Assembly: GCA_945949385.1 (NCBI GenBank)
Contig: CAMFEL010000102.1
Coordinates: 1 to 7,671, forward strand
DNA: 7,671 nt
DNA from: an uncultured Clostridia bacterium
GTDB taxonomy: Bacteria; Bacillota; Clostridia; Oscillospirales; CAG-272
Reading direction: 5' to 3'
In this document: one piece after another, positions 1 through 6,798 of the stretch
Layout of the letters: the number at the start of each line of letters is the position of its first letter
Position numbering within the stretch: the first letter of the stretch is position 1
Notes under the pieces: generated by a model
Seen by the model: the letters and a program-made list of their open reading frames with translations, nothing else
What the model was told of the DNA's origin: nothing
Databases searched by the model: none
Translations under genes and position numbers: made by a program

Positions 1-13
1 AAAGCTTTTTGGA

Positions 14-34
14 ACTACCAGCACAGCTGGTAGT
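14..34. other. Small hairpin at window edge
   Basis: A 9-bp perfect stem (14-22 with 26-34) closes on a 3-base loop. No T-tract follows on either strand, so it is not a convincing terminator by itself. It lies just beyond the terminator of the dockerin gene and may belong to a gene outside the window. Confidence 0.4.
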
Positions 35-48
35 ATTCGTTACACAAT

Positions 49-82
49 AAAAAGCGTGAGAGCAATTGCTCTCACGCTTTTT
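49..82. terminator. Bidirectional intrinsic terminator (34-nt perfect palindrome)
   Basis: The 34 bases are a perfect palindrome: AAAAA, then GCGTGAGAGC and its complement, then TTTTT, centred on AATT. The G+C-rich stem flanked by A5 and T5 gives a Rho-independent terminator on both strands. It starts 5 bases past the stop codon of the dockerin/sialidase-like gene, so it ends that minus-strand transcript, and it would also stop any transcript arriving from the left. Confidence 0.9.
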
Positions 83-87
83 CGCTG

Positions 88-2040
88 TCAGTCAAGACTG
101 TAATTCCATCTTGAAGCTAAAATAGAAGAATACTGATCCGCATAACTTCCGTAGCGGTACGACCCGTAGTAAACCGTGACAACGGTACCGTCGGACAGGA
201 CGGCGTTTGCAGGATATCCCATATCGTCGCCGTTTACAAATTTACTTGAAGCAAGCGCGGAATCCGACCATGTTCTGCCGCCGTCATAGGAGAAGCAGGT
301 GTATACGGTATAGAGCGGAGATACATTCATATTACCGGTCTCGGAGGGCTGTGTTCTGATTGCGCACAGAAGCGCACCGTCGGCAGTCTCGGTCACGGAC
401 AACTCGTGGAAATTATTCACTCCGAACCCCGTCGGTCTTTCTATCTCCGAGCGGTATTCCCATGTATCCCCGTCATCGCGGCTTATATACACAGCCATGG
501 TGTCAACGGGCTGATCTGCCGCGTCCAGCACCTTGCCCGCATACAGCACGGTGCCGTCTGACAGCTTCAGAGGCCCGTGAGCACTTGTAACGGGCACACG
601 GGTACCGGGCTTTGTTATGCGGTAATTGGACAGCATATCTCTCATTGACTGCGTGGTGCGGGTCAGAGTGACGTATGAATAGCTTTCGGCACTCCAGCTT
701 TCCCCGTAATCGGTGCTTTTGATTACATAGGACGCATAATCGGTACAGTAGGAGGGGTCGGTATTTCTTATAAATCGTACCATGGAAATATAAGTACCGT
801 TTATTCCACCCACGGGATTTCCGGAAGAATCCCAGGAGGCCGCCTGCCAGCTCGGAGACGAACCGCCGCTGCTGTTCAGCTTCAGCACATTATAGTTTGA
901 ACCGCCGGGGAGATAAGATTCGGCAGAATTTGTGAAATATGTAACCAGCAGCTTGCCGTCGCCCAGATACGCTATTCCCGCATCGCGGTCATCCATTATT
1001 GTGTTACTTATCTGTCTCGGCTTTGAAAAGGTTTTTCCGCCGTCCTCACTGGTAACAAGCACCGTAGCACCGAAGGGGTCAACATGCGCCATTCTGCATC
1101 CGGAAGCGGATATATAAAGCTTATCGTTTTCGTCTACCGCAATTGAGGGCCATTTGGTGTTTACGAAATCGTGGTACATTCCGCCGTTGGAATTTGTCTT
1201 GTCATCATCGGTCATCTGACCCAGCCTTAAAACCAGATTTTCGCTTTCGATATTAACCGACAGATTCTTGGCGGTACCCTTTGAGGGATTGATTCTGTTG
1301 TCAATTATCCATTTCGCGCTGTATTCGTTGGCACAGGCAAAAACTTCGGAAATATTAACCTGCCCTGCTTCGGGGCAAGTAAGAATAACGCCTGTATATT
1401 CATTTGTGTCCGCACCGGGAAGCGAAAAATACGCCTTTCCGTTATAAACGGTTTTGACGGCTGTATTAACAACCGCACCCGTTTCCGCATCTTTCATTAC
1501 GGGAACTGCCGAAAAATCCGTATACCCGGAATTTACAACAATATGAGTGATCCGGTTTACATCCATATCAAGGGATGAAAAATCTATTCTTACTGAAAAC
1601 CCGCTGTCACCCTTGACGGTCGCGCAGTGCGCTGAGCTGTTATATGACAACGACGCATTTCCGGCGCAAACATAAGGCAAATTAAAAGTCTGACCGACCG
1701 TCAATTTCTTTATATAGTACATATCAATACCGTTGAGCCTGTCATTGCAGTCAATGTCGGTAATACGGCTTTGCCGCTGTGAAAAAGTCAATTTGCCGGC
1801 AATGGCCATTTTTATATACAACATATCAGCGCCGTTGATTCTGCCGTCATCGTTTGCATCACCGACGGTATAAGTCAGCTCGGTTGAAATACCGCTGACC
1901 TTGCCGTTATCCAGACCGAGTCTTGCAGCATATAATTTTTCTTCCGAAGCAAAGCTGTCTGTGGGAAATAACACTAAAGATGAAATCGCCAGCGCAAGCG
2001 CCGACAGTACGCTTAATGCTCTTTTAACTGTATTTTTCAT
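88..2040 (-). CDS. Secreted dockerin-containing BNR/sialidase-like protein
   Basis: 650 aa. Residues 1-31 are a signal peptide (KR, hydrophobic core 10-25, likely cleavage SFA|SEE). Residues about 57-117 are a type I dockerin with two calcium loops, DANDDGRINGAD (61-72) and DIDCNDRLNGID (95-106), each followed by a helix; such modules dock enzymes onto cohesins of a scaffoldin. Residues about 120-245 are an unassigned, possibly beta-rich linker domain. Residues about 285-650 are a sialidase-fold propeller with four Asp-boxes: SEDGGKTF 331, STDYGESW 442, SRDDGDTW 520, SYDGGRTW 584. HGPLKLSDG (488) and GYPANAVLSDG (608) resemble BNR_2 families. The usual first sialidase motif RIP is replaced by KWP (296-298), so sialic acid specificity is unproven; R316, R352, E546, R562 and Y609 are candidate active-site residues. 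The ATG is preceded by GGGAG at 6 bases. It is a single-gene unit with its own promoter and terminator. Confidence 0.88.
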   Translation of the reverse strand: MKNTVKRALSVLSALALAISSLVLFPTDSFASEEKLYAARLGLDNGKVSGISTELTYTVGDANDDGRINGADMLYIKMAIAGKLTFSQRQSRITDIDCNDRLNGIDMYYIKKLTVGQTFNLPYVCAGNASLSYNSSAHCATVKGDSGFSVRIDFSSLDMDVNRITHIVVNSGYTDFSAVPVMKDAETGAVVNTAVKTVYNGKAYFSLPGADTNEYTGVILTCPEAGQVNISEVFACANEYSAKWIIDNRINPSKGTAKNLSVNIESENLVLRLGQMTDDDKTNSNGGMYHDFVNTKWPSIAVDENDKLYISASGCRMAHVDPFGATVLVTSEDGGKTFSKPRQISNTIMDDRDAGIAYLGDGKLLVTYFTNSAESYLPGGSNYNVLKLNSSGGSSPSWQAASWDSSGNPVGGINGTYISMVRFIRNTDPSYCTDYASYVIKSTDYGESWSAESYSYVTLTRTTQSMRDMLSNYRITKPGTRVPVTSAHGPLKLSDGTVLYAGKVLDAADQPVDTMAVYISRDDGDTWEYRSEIERPTGFGVNNFHELSVTETADGALLCAIRTQPSETGNMNVSPLYTVYTCFSYDGGRTWSDSALASSKFVNGDDMGYPANAVLSDGTVVTVYYGSYRYGSYADQYSSILASRWNYSLD

Positions 2041-2093
2041 AAGCTTCTCCCTGCATTGCCGTTCTCACCACAATGTATAAAAGTCCTGAATTG

Positions 2094-2124
2094 ATTATAA
2101 AGGACAAACCGTACTGTAATTCAA
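2094..2124 (-). promoter_or_regulatory. Candidate promoter of the dockerin gene
   Basis: On the minus strand there is a perfect -10 TATAAT (2094-2099). The best -35 is TTGAAT (2119-2124) at a long 19-base spacing. It lies between the terminator of the upstream unit and the gene start, leaving a leader of about 50 bases. The stretched spacing suggests a weak or activator-dependent promoter. Confidence 0.55.
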
Positions 2125-2142
2125 TACTTTTTGAAATAATTC

Positions 2143-2186
2143 AAAAAAGCTGCGGCCGGCGCAAAACGCAGGCGACAGCTTTTTTT
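2143..2186. terminator. Bidirectional terminator behind the yerB-like gene
   Basis: The outer stem AAAAAAGCTG (2143-2152) pairs with CAGCTTTTTT (2176-2185). Inside, GCC pairs with GGC and GCG with CGC around a CAAAA loop, with small internal mismatches. The runs of A and T on both sides make it a terminator in either direction. It lies 32 bases past the stop of the yerB-like gene and just upstream of the dockerin-gene promoter, so it insulates the two units. Confidence 0.8.
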
Positions 2187-2217
2187 CGAGTTTGTTTTTG
2201 CAAAAGTCCCTGATACG

Positions 2218-3363
2218 CTATGCGGCAGGTGTGAAGTCGTTGTTAAATACTACTTCGTCGGCGTTATACGAGGGCACCACATTTATCACGGTTTTTCCGC
2301 GGTTGAGGGAAACCTCTGTGCCGTCCTCATAAAAATACTTGATAACGGAGTCGTGGCTGTCCTTCTGCCATGTGATCTTCCGATAGGTGCCGTCCGTCAG
2401 ATACCAGCCGTCGCCCGTACCCGTAGTAGTAACCCAAATGCGAGCCTTTTCGTCGCCGGCAATTGCGCCCGTGTCGGTAAACATTACTATGACGTTTCTG
2501 AAGCAAAGCTGCTCTCCGGTGGTGGAGTCAATATGCTTTTCCCCGTTGTACTGATACCTGAGATAGCCTTTATTTTCGGCGGAATAGGCATAGTCAACCG
2601 TCTGATAATTTGACATTACAACTTTGGCGTGAGCAGCCTCGGAGCCAAGTGATACATCGGTGCCCCAGGGCGCGAAATTCATGGGCTTCTCGTAGCCCGC
2701 CGCCTTTTCGGTACCGATACCGGCGTATTCTATGCCTGCTGCAAGTCCCGCGCCGCTTTTTACCATAAGCGTATGCTCGGAGCTGTATGTTTTCAGCCTT
2801 TCCGGGTCTCTGACAAAGGTCTCCGTCTTGTAGTACAGGTCGGCGGAGCCTCTGACTCCGTCAAGGTGATCGGTGCCTCTGGAGGCAATGGTGTCGTAAG
2901 CATAATCGCTGCCGCCGGCATGAATGAAAATGCAGTTATAGCTCTCGGCGTAGTCTATATAATAGTCTCTCGCGCTGCGCACACTGCCTATCTGGGTAAT
3001 ATCCTCATACTCGGTGATTATGGCCATAAGCCTTGTTATGCCGCCCTCGGCAAGGCACTCATACATTATGTCTGCCTGAGCGATACCCTCCTGCGGAAGG
3101 CTTGCATACAGGTTGTTGACCATAATGGAAACCGGGCGTTTTCCCGTCACATCGCTCTTTGCGGCAAGTCCGGTCAGCGGATTGATATACGCAGGCTCTC
3201 CTTCCGGCTCCTTCACTGCCGTTGTGGTATCCGAAGTTGCAGGCGAGGTGCTGTCCTGAGTATCGGTTTTTTTGTCCGGTGCGGTCTTCAGAATAATGAA
3301 AATAACAAGCGCAACAACCATAGTGCAAACCGCAATAAGTATAGCAAGCGAGCGTTTGTTCAT
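2218..3363 (-). CDS. yerB: YerB/DUF3048-family membrane-anchored protein
   Basis: 381 aa. Residues 5-26 form one hydrophobic N-terminal segment after NKR. The Cys at 13 is in AVC, not a good lipobox, so I read it as an uncleaved anchor rather than a lipoprotein signal, although family members in Bacillus are annotated as lipoproteins. Residues 28-57 are a Ser/Thr/Asp-rich spacer. The DUF3048 N-terminal domain runs about 59-200 (NPLTGL 61, RPVSIMVNN 76, GGITRLMAII 107, IGSVRSARDYYIDYA 126, HAGGSD 148) and the C-terminal domain about 230-368. The ectodomain should face outward. No biochemical function is established for the family. The start lies one base after the stop of the upstream 106-aa gene, with only a weak GG about 9 bases before it, so translation is probably coupled to that gene. 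The symbol is by family resemblance. Confidence 0.87.
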   Translation of the reverse strand: MNKRSLAILIAVCTMVVALVIFIILKTAPDKKTDTQDSTSPATSDTTTAVKEPEGEPAYINPLTGLAAKSDVTGKRPVSIMVNNLYASLPQEGIAQADIMYECLAEGGITRLMAIITEYEDITQIGSVRSARDYYIDYAESYNCIFIHAGGSDYAYDTIASRGTDHLDGVRGSADLYYKTETFVRDPERLKTYSSEHTLMVKSGAGLAAGIEYAGIGTEKAAGYEKPMNFAPWGTDVSLGSEAAHAKVVMSNYQTVDYAYSAENKGYLRYQYNGEKHIDSTTGEQLCFRNVIVMFTDTGAIAGDEKARIWVTTTGTGDGWYLTDGTYRKITWQKDSHDSVIKYFYEDGTEVSLNRGKTVINVVPSYNADEVVFNNDFTPAA

Positions 3364-3364
3364 A

Positions 3365-3685
3365 TCAGTCGCCTATAAGTCTTTCCAGCCAGATGAGACC
3401 CAACTCAAAGGCGTCGCAAAGTCCGCTTTTCAGCTCCTGCTTTACGATTCTTTCGCCGTCGGAAAGCTCCTTGTCCGTTTTCATTATCTGAATGATTATT
3501 TTGTCGGGCACCATTGCACCCTTGAATTCTTTTTCCGTCATTATGATAAGCTGAAGGATATATTCGTCGTCTACATTGCCGTAGATAATGGTATTTCCCT
3601 CGCGTACCAGCGGGCGATCCTTATACATAAGAAACTTTCCGTCCACGGTAGCTTCTTTCAGAATATCCTTGGTTTCCTCGCTCAT
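3365..3685 (-). CDS. Conserved-looking hypothetical protein, 106 aa
   Basis: I do not recognise a named domain. The protein is soluble, with no signal peptide or membrane segment. It reads as alternating beta and charged stretches: GKFLMYKDRPLVREGNTIIYG (16-36), then EYILQLIIMTEKEF (41-54), DKIIIQIMKTD (61-71) and a C-terminal helix (about 89-104). The pattern VREGNTIIYG / YILQLIIM looks like a small beta-sheet fold. It is a convincing gene: GGAAAGGA (3695-3702) sits 9 bases before the ATG, a near-consensus promoter lies 50-75 bases upstream, and its stop is one base from the start of the yerB-like gene. The tight spacing suggests that the two products are made together; a shared role is inference. 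Confidence 0.82.
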   Translation of the reverse strand: MSEETKDILKEATVDGKFLMYKDRPLVREGNTIIYGNVDDEYILQLIIMTEKEFKGAMVPDKIIIQIMKTDKELSDGERIVKQELKSGLCDAFELGLIWLERLIGD

Positions 3686-3733
3686 TTAAATACGTCCTTT
3701 CCGTGTCAGTACGCGGCGCAAGCCGTTACTGAT

Positions 3734-3762
3734 ATAATACTATATTTTGCCATGCTTGTCAA
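3734..3762 (-). promoter_or_regulatory. Sigma-A promoter of the 106-aa / yerB-like unit
   Basis: Minus strand TTGACA (3757-3762), exactly 17 bases, then TATTAT (3734-3739). The match is near perfect to the housekeeping consensus. The predicted start lies about 40 bases upstream of the 106-aa gene, which leaves a short leader with no visible riboswitch. Confidence 0.85.
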
Positions 3763-3819
3763 GTACGGCGGGCAGGTGCCGTCAACATAAGTGCGGCAAA
3801 AAGCGGGTATATGCAGCAT

Positions 3820-3854
3820 AAAGAGGCGGAATGTAACACATATCGCCTCTTTTT
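3820..3854. terminator. Terminator behind nfnB
   Basis: AAAGAGGCG (3820-3828) pairs with CGCCTCTTT (3844-3852), and an inner ATGT/ACAT pairing is possible in the loop. It lies 22 bases past the nfnB stop. The T-run is longer on the plus strand (T5) than on the minus strand (TTTA), so termination of nfnB may be less than complete. Confidence 0.7.
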
Positions 3855-3876
3855 GCTGATTATATTTCCGATTTGC

Positions 3877-5310
3877 TTATTCAGTCCCGCCGCTTCCCTT
3901 GCCGCTGAGATATTCGTCGATAGACTGCGCCGCTTTCTTTCCGGCGCCCATGGCGAGAATAACGGTAGCGGCGCCGGTCACGGCGTCGCCGCCTGCCCAT
4001 ACTCCGCATCTGCTGGTTGCGCCCGTTTCCTCCTCTACCACAATACCGCCGCGGCGGTTGACTTCGAGTCCCTCGGTAGTGGATTTGATAAGCGGATTGG
4101 GAGATGTGCCGATTGCCATTATAACGCAGTCTATGTCCATGATGAACTCACTGCCCTCAACAGGCACGGGACTGCGCCTGCCGCGCTCATCGGGCTCGCC
4201 CAGCTCCATTTTCTGACACTCCATAGCGATGACGCTACCGTTTTTCGGATCCCGTCTGTCCTCGGCGTTTTCATAGCCGATGATTTTGGTGGGGCTTGTA
4301 AGAAGCATAAACTCCACGCCCTCCTCCATGGCGTGCTCAACCTCCTCGCGGCGGGCGGGAAGTTCCTCCATGGATCTGCGGTAAACTATATATACCTTTT
4401 CGGCACCGAGGCGAAGCGCTGTACGGGCGGCGTCCATAGCCACATTACCGCCGCCTACAACTGCCACCTTGCCGCCCTTCATTACGGGGGTGTCGGAACC
4501 GTCCAAGTACGCTTTCATAAGATTGCTGCGGGTCAAATACTCGTTGGCGGAATATACGCCTCGCAGGCTCTCACCGGGTATACCCATAAAGCGCGGAAGT
4601 CCCGCTCCGCTGCCGATAAACACAGCCTCGTAGCCGTCCTCCAGCAGTTCGTCCACAGTAAGAGTCTTGCCTATGATAACATTGGTCTCCACATCGACCC
4701 CCAGCTTTTTCAGAGTGTCGACTTCCTTCTGCACGATTTTTTTAGGCAGACGGAATTCGGGAATTCCGTACACAAGCACGCCGCCGGGAGTGTGAAGCGC
4801 TTCAAACACCGTAACCTTATAGCCTTTTTTTGCAAGGTCGCCGGCGCAGGTAAGTCCCGAAGGGCCGCTTCCCACAACCGCTACCTTGTGACCGTTCTGC
4901 CTCGGGAGAGTGACCTCTCCGCTGAAATGCTCGTTGTGCCAATCCGCCACAAAGCGCTCAAGTCTGCCGATACCCACAGGCTCGCCCTTGATGCCGCGGA
5001 CGCATTTTGCCTCGCACTGGTTTTCCTGGGGGCATACTCTGCCGCACACGGCGGGAAGGCTGGAGGAAGCGGAAATTATCTGATACGCCGCTTCAAAATC
5101 CCCTTCTCTCACCTTTTCGATAAAGGCGGGGATATGTATGTTTACGGGGCAGCCGGAAACACAGGGCATATTCTTGCAGTTAAGACAGCGAGCCGCCTCA
5201 CCCAGCGCCGTTTCCTCGGAATATCCCAGCGCTACCTCGTCGAAATTATGAGCTCTGACAGAGGGCTCCTGTGACGGCATAGGCGCTTTTTCCAAACTCA
5301 TGTCAGCCAT
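3877..5310 (-). CDS. nfnB: NfnB: large subunit of electron-bifurcating NADH-dependent ferredoxin:NADP+ oxidoreductase
   Basis: 477 aa from the chosen start. It belongs to the GltD/glutamate-synthase small-subunit superfamily. Cys-rich N-terminal motifs for two [4Fe-4S] clusters lie at C42/C45/C50/C54 (CLNCKNMPCVSGCP) and C89/C93/C99/C103. A first Rossmann site VAVVGSGPSG (143-152) binds FAD, a second GGGNVAMD (286-293) fits NADP(H), and a C-terminal GGDAVTGAATV (440-450) completes FAD binding. The pairing with the adjacent nfnA and the lack of any GOGAT large subunit favour NfnB over glutamate synthase. In this family the complex couples NADH and reduced ferredoxin oxidation to making two NADPH. 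The longer frame to 5451 is rejected: AAAGGGGGA (5319-5327) sits 8 bases before the ATG at 5310. The start overlaps the nfnA stop by 8 bases, which implies coupled translation. Confidence 0.92.
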   Translation of the reverse strand: MADMSLEKAPMPSQEPSVRAHNFDEVALGYSEETALGEAARCLNCKNMPCVSGCPVNIHIPAFIEKVREGDFEAAYQIISASSSLPAVCGRVCPQENQCEAKCVRGIKGEPVGIGRLERFVADWHNEHFSGEVTLPRQNGHKVAVVGSGPSGLTCAGDLAKKGYKVTVFEALHTPGGVLVYGIPEFRLPKKIVQKEVDTLKKLGVDVETNVIIGKTLTVDELLEDGYEAVFIGSGAGLPRFMGIPGESLRGVYSANEYLTRSNLMKAYLDGSDTPVMKGGKVAVVGGGNVAMDAARTALRLGAEKVYIVYRRSMEELPARREEVEHAMEEGVEFMLLTSPTKIIGYENAEDRRDPKNGSVIAMECQKMELGEPDERGRRSPVPVEGSEFIMDIDCVIMAIGTSPNPLIKSTTEGLEVNRRGGIVVEEETGATSRCGVWAGGDAVTGAATVILAMGAGKKAAQSIDEYLSGKGSGGTE

Positions 5311-6154
5311 TTGCAGAGTCCCCCTTTGCAAAAAGATTGCAGGTCTGTTCGTATGCGTGTCTTTCAAAATTGCGGTATGCGCCGCCGCGCTCCATAGCCT
5401 CGTCAAAATCCACCTCGAAGCCGTCAAAGTCGGGGCCGTCCACGCAGGCAAACCTGGTCTTTCCGCCTACGGTCAGGCGGCATCCGCCGCACATTCCCGT
5501 ACCGTCTATCATAATGGGATTCATGGAAACTACGGTTTTTATATTATAAGGCTTTGTGGTTGCCACAACGAATTTCATCATAACAAGGGGGCCTATGGCA
5601 ATAACTTCATCGTAACCCTCCCCCGCCTCGATTGCTTCTTTGAGAGGCACGGTAACAACGCCCTGTCTGCCGGCACTGCCGTCGTCGGTCATAAGGGTGA
5701 ACTTCGTCGATGCGGCGCGAAACTCATCCTCAAGTATTACAAGGTCGCGGTTTCTGAAGCCTACCACGGAATGCACCTCGCAGCCCGTTTCGTGAAGCTT
5801 CTGCGCTATGGGAAGCGCAATGGCACAGCCAACGCCTCCGCCGACAACGCACACTTTTTTAAGTCCACAAAGGTCGGTGGGCCGTCCCAGAGGACCGGCG
5901 AAATCCTGTATATACTCCCCGGCTTCTTTTGCGCCCAGTTTTACGGTAGTAGCGCCCACAAGCTGAAAAATAATACGCACCGTACCTGCTTCTCTGTCGT
6001 ATCCCGCAACAGTCAGAGGTATTCTCTCTCCGTTTTCGTCTACGCGGAGAATTATAAACTGTCCCGGCTGTGCCGCCCTTGCTACAAGGGGAGCTTCTAT
6101 ATCCATCAAAGTGACGGTGGGATTAAGCTCTTTTTTATTTACTATCCTATACAT
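5303..6154 (-). CDS. nfnA: NfnA: small FAD/[2Fe-2S] subunit of NADH-dependent ferredoxin:NADP+ oxidoreductase
   Basis: 283 aa, ferredoxin-NADP+ reductase-like. Residues 1-95 are the FAD-binding barrel, with RIPLTVAGYD (44-53) as the flavin contact motif. Residues about 98-210 are the nucleotide-binding domain with VVGGGVGCA (103-111), taken to bind NAD(H). The C-terminus carries the [2Fe-2S] site DGTGMCGGC (217-225) with C222, C225 and C237; D217 is the likely fourth ligand, as known for Nfn small subunits. The start is supported by GGAAAGGA (6160-6167) 5 bases before the ATG, and residue 1 begins a typical family N-terminus (MYRIVNKKEL). The order nfnA-nfnB and the 8-base overlap imply a fixed 1:1 complex in the cytoplasm. 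Similar proteins are also called sulfide dehydrogenase subunit beta, but the neighbour decides for Nfn. Confidence 0.92.
   Translation of the reverse strand: MYRIVNKKELNPTVTLMDIEAPLVARAAQPGQFIILRVDENGERIPLTVAGYDREAGTVRIIFQLVGATTVKLGAKEAGEYIQDFAGPLGRPTDLCGLKKVCVVGGGVGCAIALPIAQKLHETGCEVHSVVGFRNRDLVILEDEFRAASTKFTLMTDDGSAGRQGVVTVPLKEAIEAGEGYDEVIAIGPLVMMKFVVATTKPYNIKTVVSMNPIMIDGTGMCGGCRLTVGGKTRFACVDGPDFDGFEVDFDEAMERGGAYRNFERHAYEQTCNLFAKGDSANG
5319..5327 (-). promoter_or_regulatory. Ribosome binding site that fixes the nfnB start
   Basis: Minus strand AAAGGGGGA, 8 bases before the ATG at 5308-5310 and inside the end of nfnA. The next in-frame ATG (5299-5301) would be 17 bases away, and the far upstream ATG at 5451 would add 47 residues encoded by nfnA sequence in another frame. 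Confidence 0.85.
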
Positions 6155-6196
6155 AATGTTCCTTTCCGAAGGCGCCTTAGCTGCCCGTACTACGGT

Positions 6197-6225
6197 ATTT
6201 TACCACAAAGCCGCAATTTTGTCTA
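6197..6225 (-). promoter_or_regulatory. Promoter of nfnAB
   Basis: Minus strand TAGACA (6220-6225), 17 bases, then TAAAAT (6197-6202); each hexamer is one base off consensus. A 10-bp palindrome AAGGCGCCTT (6169-6178) lies between the expected start and the ribosome binding site and could be a minor hairpin or operator. No match to a Rex-type site is visible. Confidence 0.7.
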
Positions 6226-6260
6226 CAATTTTTGCTTCTTTTATGCACCACATCAAAATC

Positions 6261-6278
6261 GCAGGGCATATGCCCTGC
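6261..6278. terminator. Hairpin terminator of the 57-aa gene
   Basis: GCAGGGC (6261-6267) pairs with GCCCTGC (6272-6278) around ATAT, forming an 18-nt perfect palindrome. On the minus strand it is followed by GATTTTGATG, a modest T-tract. It lies 13 bases past the stop codon of the small gene and upstream of the nfnAB promoter. Confidence 0.75.
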
Positions 6279-6291
6279 AATTCCGGTAAGC

Positions 6292-6465
6292 TTACTGCTG
6301 ATCCTTTTTCTCTTCGTCGGAAGCCTCGGCCTCGTCGCCGTTTGCCCACTCGTCGGCTTTATCAATGCCCTTTTTTGCGGACTTTACTATCGACTGTCCC
6401 AAATGCTTAAACGCTTTTCCGAGACCGACACCGGTTTCCTTCCAATCATCTCTGAGATCTGCCAT
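6292..6465 (-). CDS. Small charged protein, 57 aa, function unknown
   Basis: Starts MADLRDDWKETGVGLGKAFK. Residues about 12-41 form a likely amphipathic helix (LGKAFKHLGQSIVKSAKKGI) and residues 43-57 an acidic/lysine disordered tail. There is no signal peptide. Short Firmicutes proteins with this DDWKETGVGLG pattern are in my memory unnamed. The start at 6465 is preferred over the longer reading (to 6531): GAAAGGA (6477-6483) precedes it by a rather long 11 bases, and the extra 22 residues (LRIHGIIGIAVQ...) overlap that site and look non-coding. The gene stands alone with a near-perfect promoter and a clear terminator, so it is probably well expressed. A membrane- or nucleic-acid-associated role would be a guess. 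Confidence 0.78.
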   Translation of the reverse strand: MADLRDDWKETGVGLGKAFKHLGQSIVKSAKKGIDKADEWANGDEAEASDEEKKDQQ

Positions 6466-6555
6466 AAATATATCATTCCTTTCGGTAAGGTTCTGCACCG
6501 CAATTCCGATAATACCGTGAATACGGAGCAAAACTAAAATTTATTTTACATTATC

Positions 6556-6584
6556 AGTATAGTACAGTTTACCCGATTTGTCAA
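6556..6584 (-). promoter_or_regulatory. Sigma-A promoter of the 57-aa gene
   Basis: Minus strand TTGACA (6579-6584), exactly 17 bases, then TATACT (6556-6561), close to ideal. The transcript would carry a leader of about 80 bases before the ATG at 6465, AT-rich and without a clear fold. Confidence 0.87.
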
Positions 6585-6757
6585 CAAAGTATTTCAAGCA
6601 TCAGCGGTATAAAGCGGATTTTGAGAGAAATTAAAAATCGGGACATATTTTGACGGAAGATATGTAATAATTTATTTGTCGGAGCCGATTATCCGTCCCT
6701 GTTGATCGGTTTCTTGAAAAGAAAGTGCGGAAAATAAAAATATTGTCAAAAATGTTA

Positions 6758-6786
6758 TTGACAAAGCGGGGATGTCATGATATAAT
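6758..6786 (+). promoter_or_regulatory. Consensus promoter of the tRNA operon
   Basis: TTGACA (6758-6763), 17 bases, TATAAT (6781-6786): both hexamers match the consensus perfectly. Transcription would start about 6793, 6 bases before the mature tRNA-Met. The -35 is the right half of an inverted repeat TTGTCAA (6743-6749) / TTGACAA (6758-6764), which may be incidental. Confidence 0.92.
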
Positions 6787-6798
6787 ATCAAGGCGCGT

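Larger units (their letters stand above)
6466..6798. other. Intergenic region between divergent 57-aa gene and tRNA operon
   Basis: 333 bases. It holds the ribosome binding site and promoter of the 57-aa gene on the minus strand and the tRNA promoter on the plus strand. Between them, 6585-6740 is AT-rich; I see only a weak possible pairing CCGAT (about 6683) with ATCGG (about 6705) and no convincing gene. Confidence 0.7.

Noticed and set aside
3811..5274. Long plus-strand open frame (487 codons) opposite nfnB
   Set aside because: It is the antisense shadow of nfnB, whose protein has clear cofactor motifs; the antisense translation has no recognisable domain and starts inside the terminator.
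5311..5451. 47-residue N-terminal extension of NfnB
   Set aside because: It would lie wholly inside nfnA in another frame and does not resemble the family N-terminus; the strong ribosome binding site at 5319-5327 fixes the start at 5310.
6155..6196. Riboswitch in the nfnAB leader
   Set aside because: The leader is about 40 bases long, too short, with only a 10-bp palindrome.
5300..6289. Plus-strand open frame of 329 codons opposite nfnA
   Set aside because: Antisense shadow of nfnA; low-complexity His/Tyr/Cys-rich translation and no ribosome binding site logic.
6466..6531. 22-residue extension of the 57-aa protein
   Set aside because: It overlaps the GAAAGGA site that serves the inner ATG and has a different, non-charged composition.
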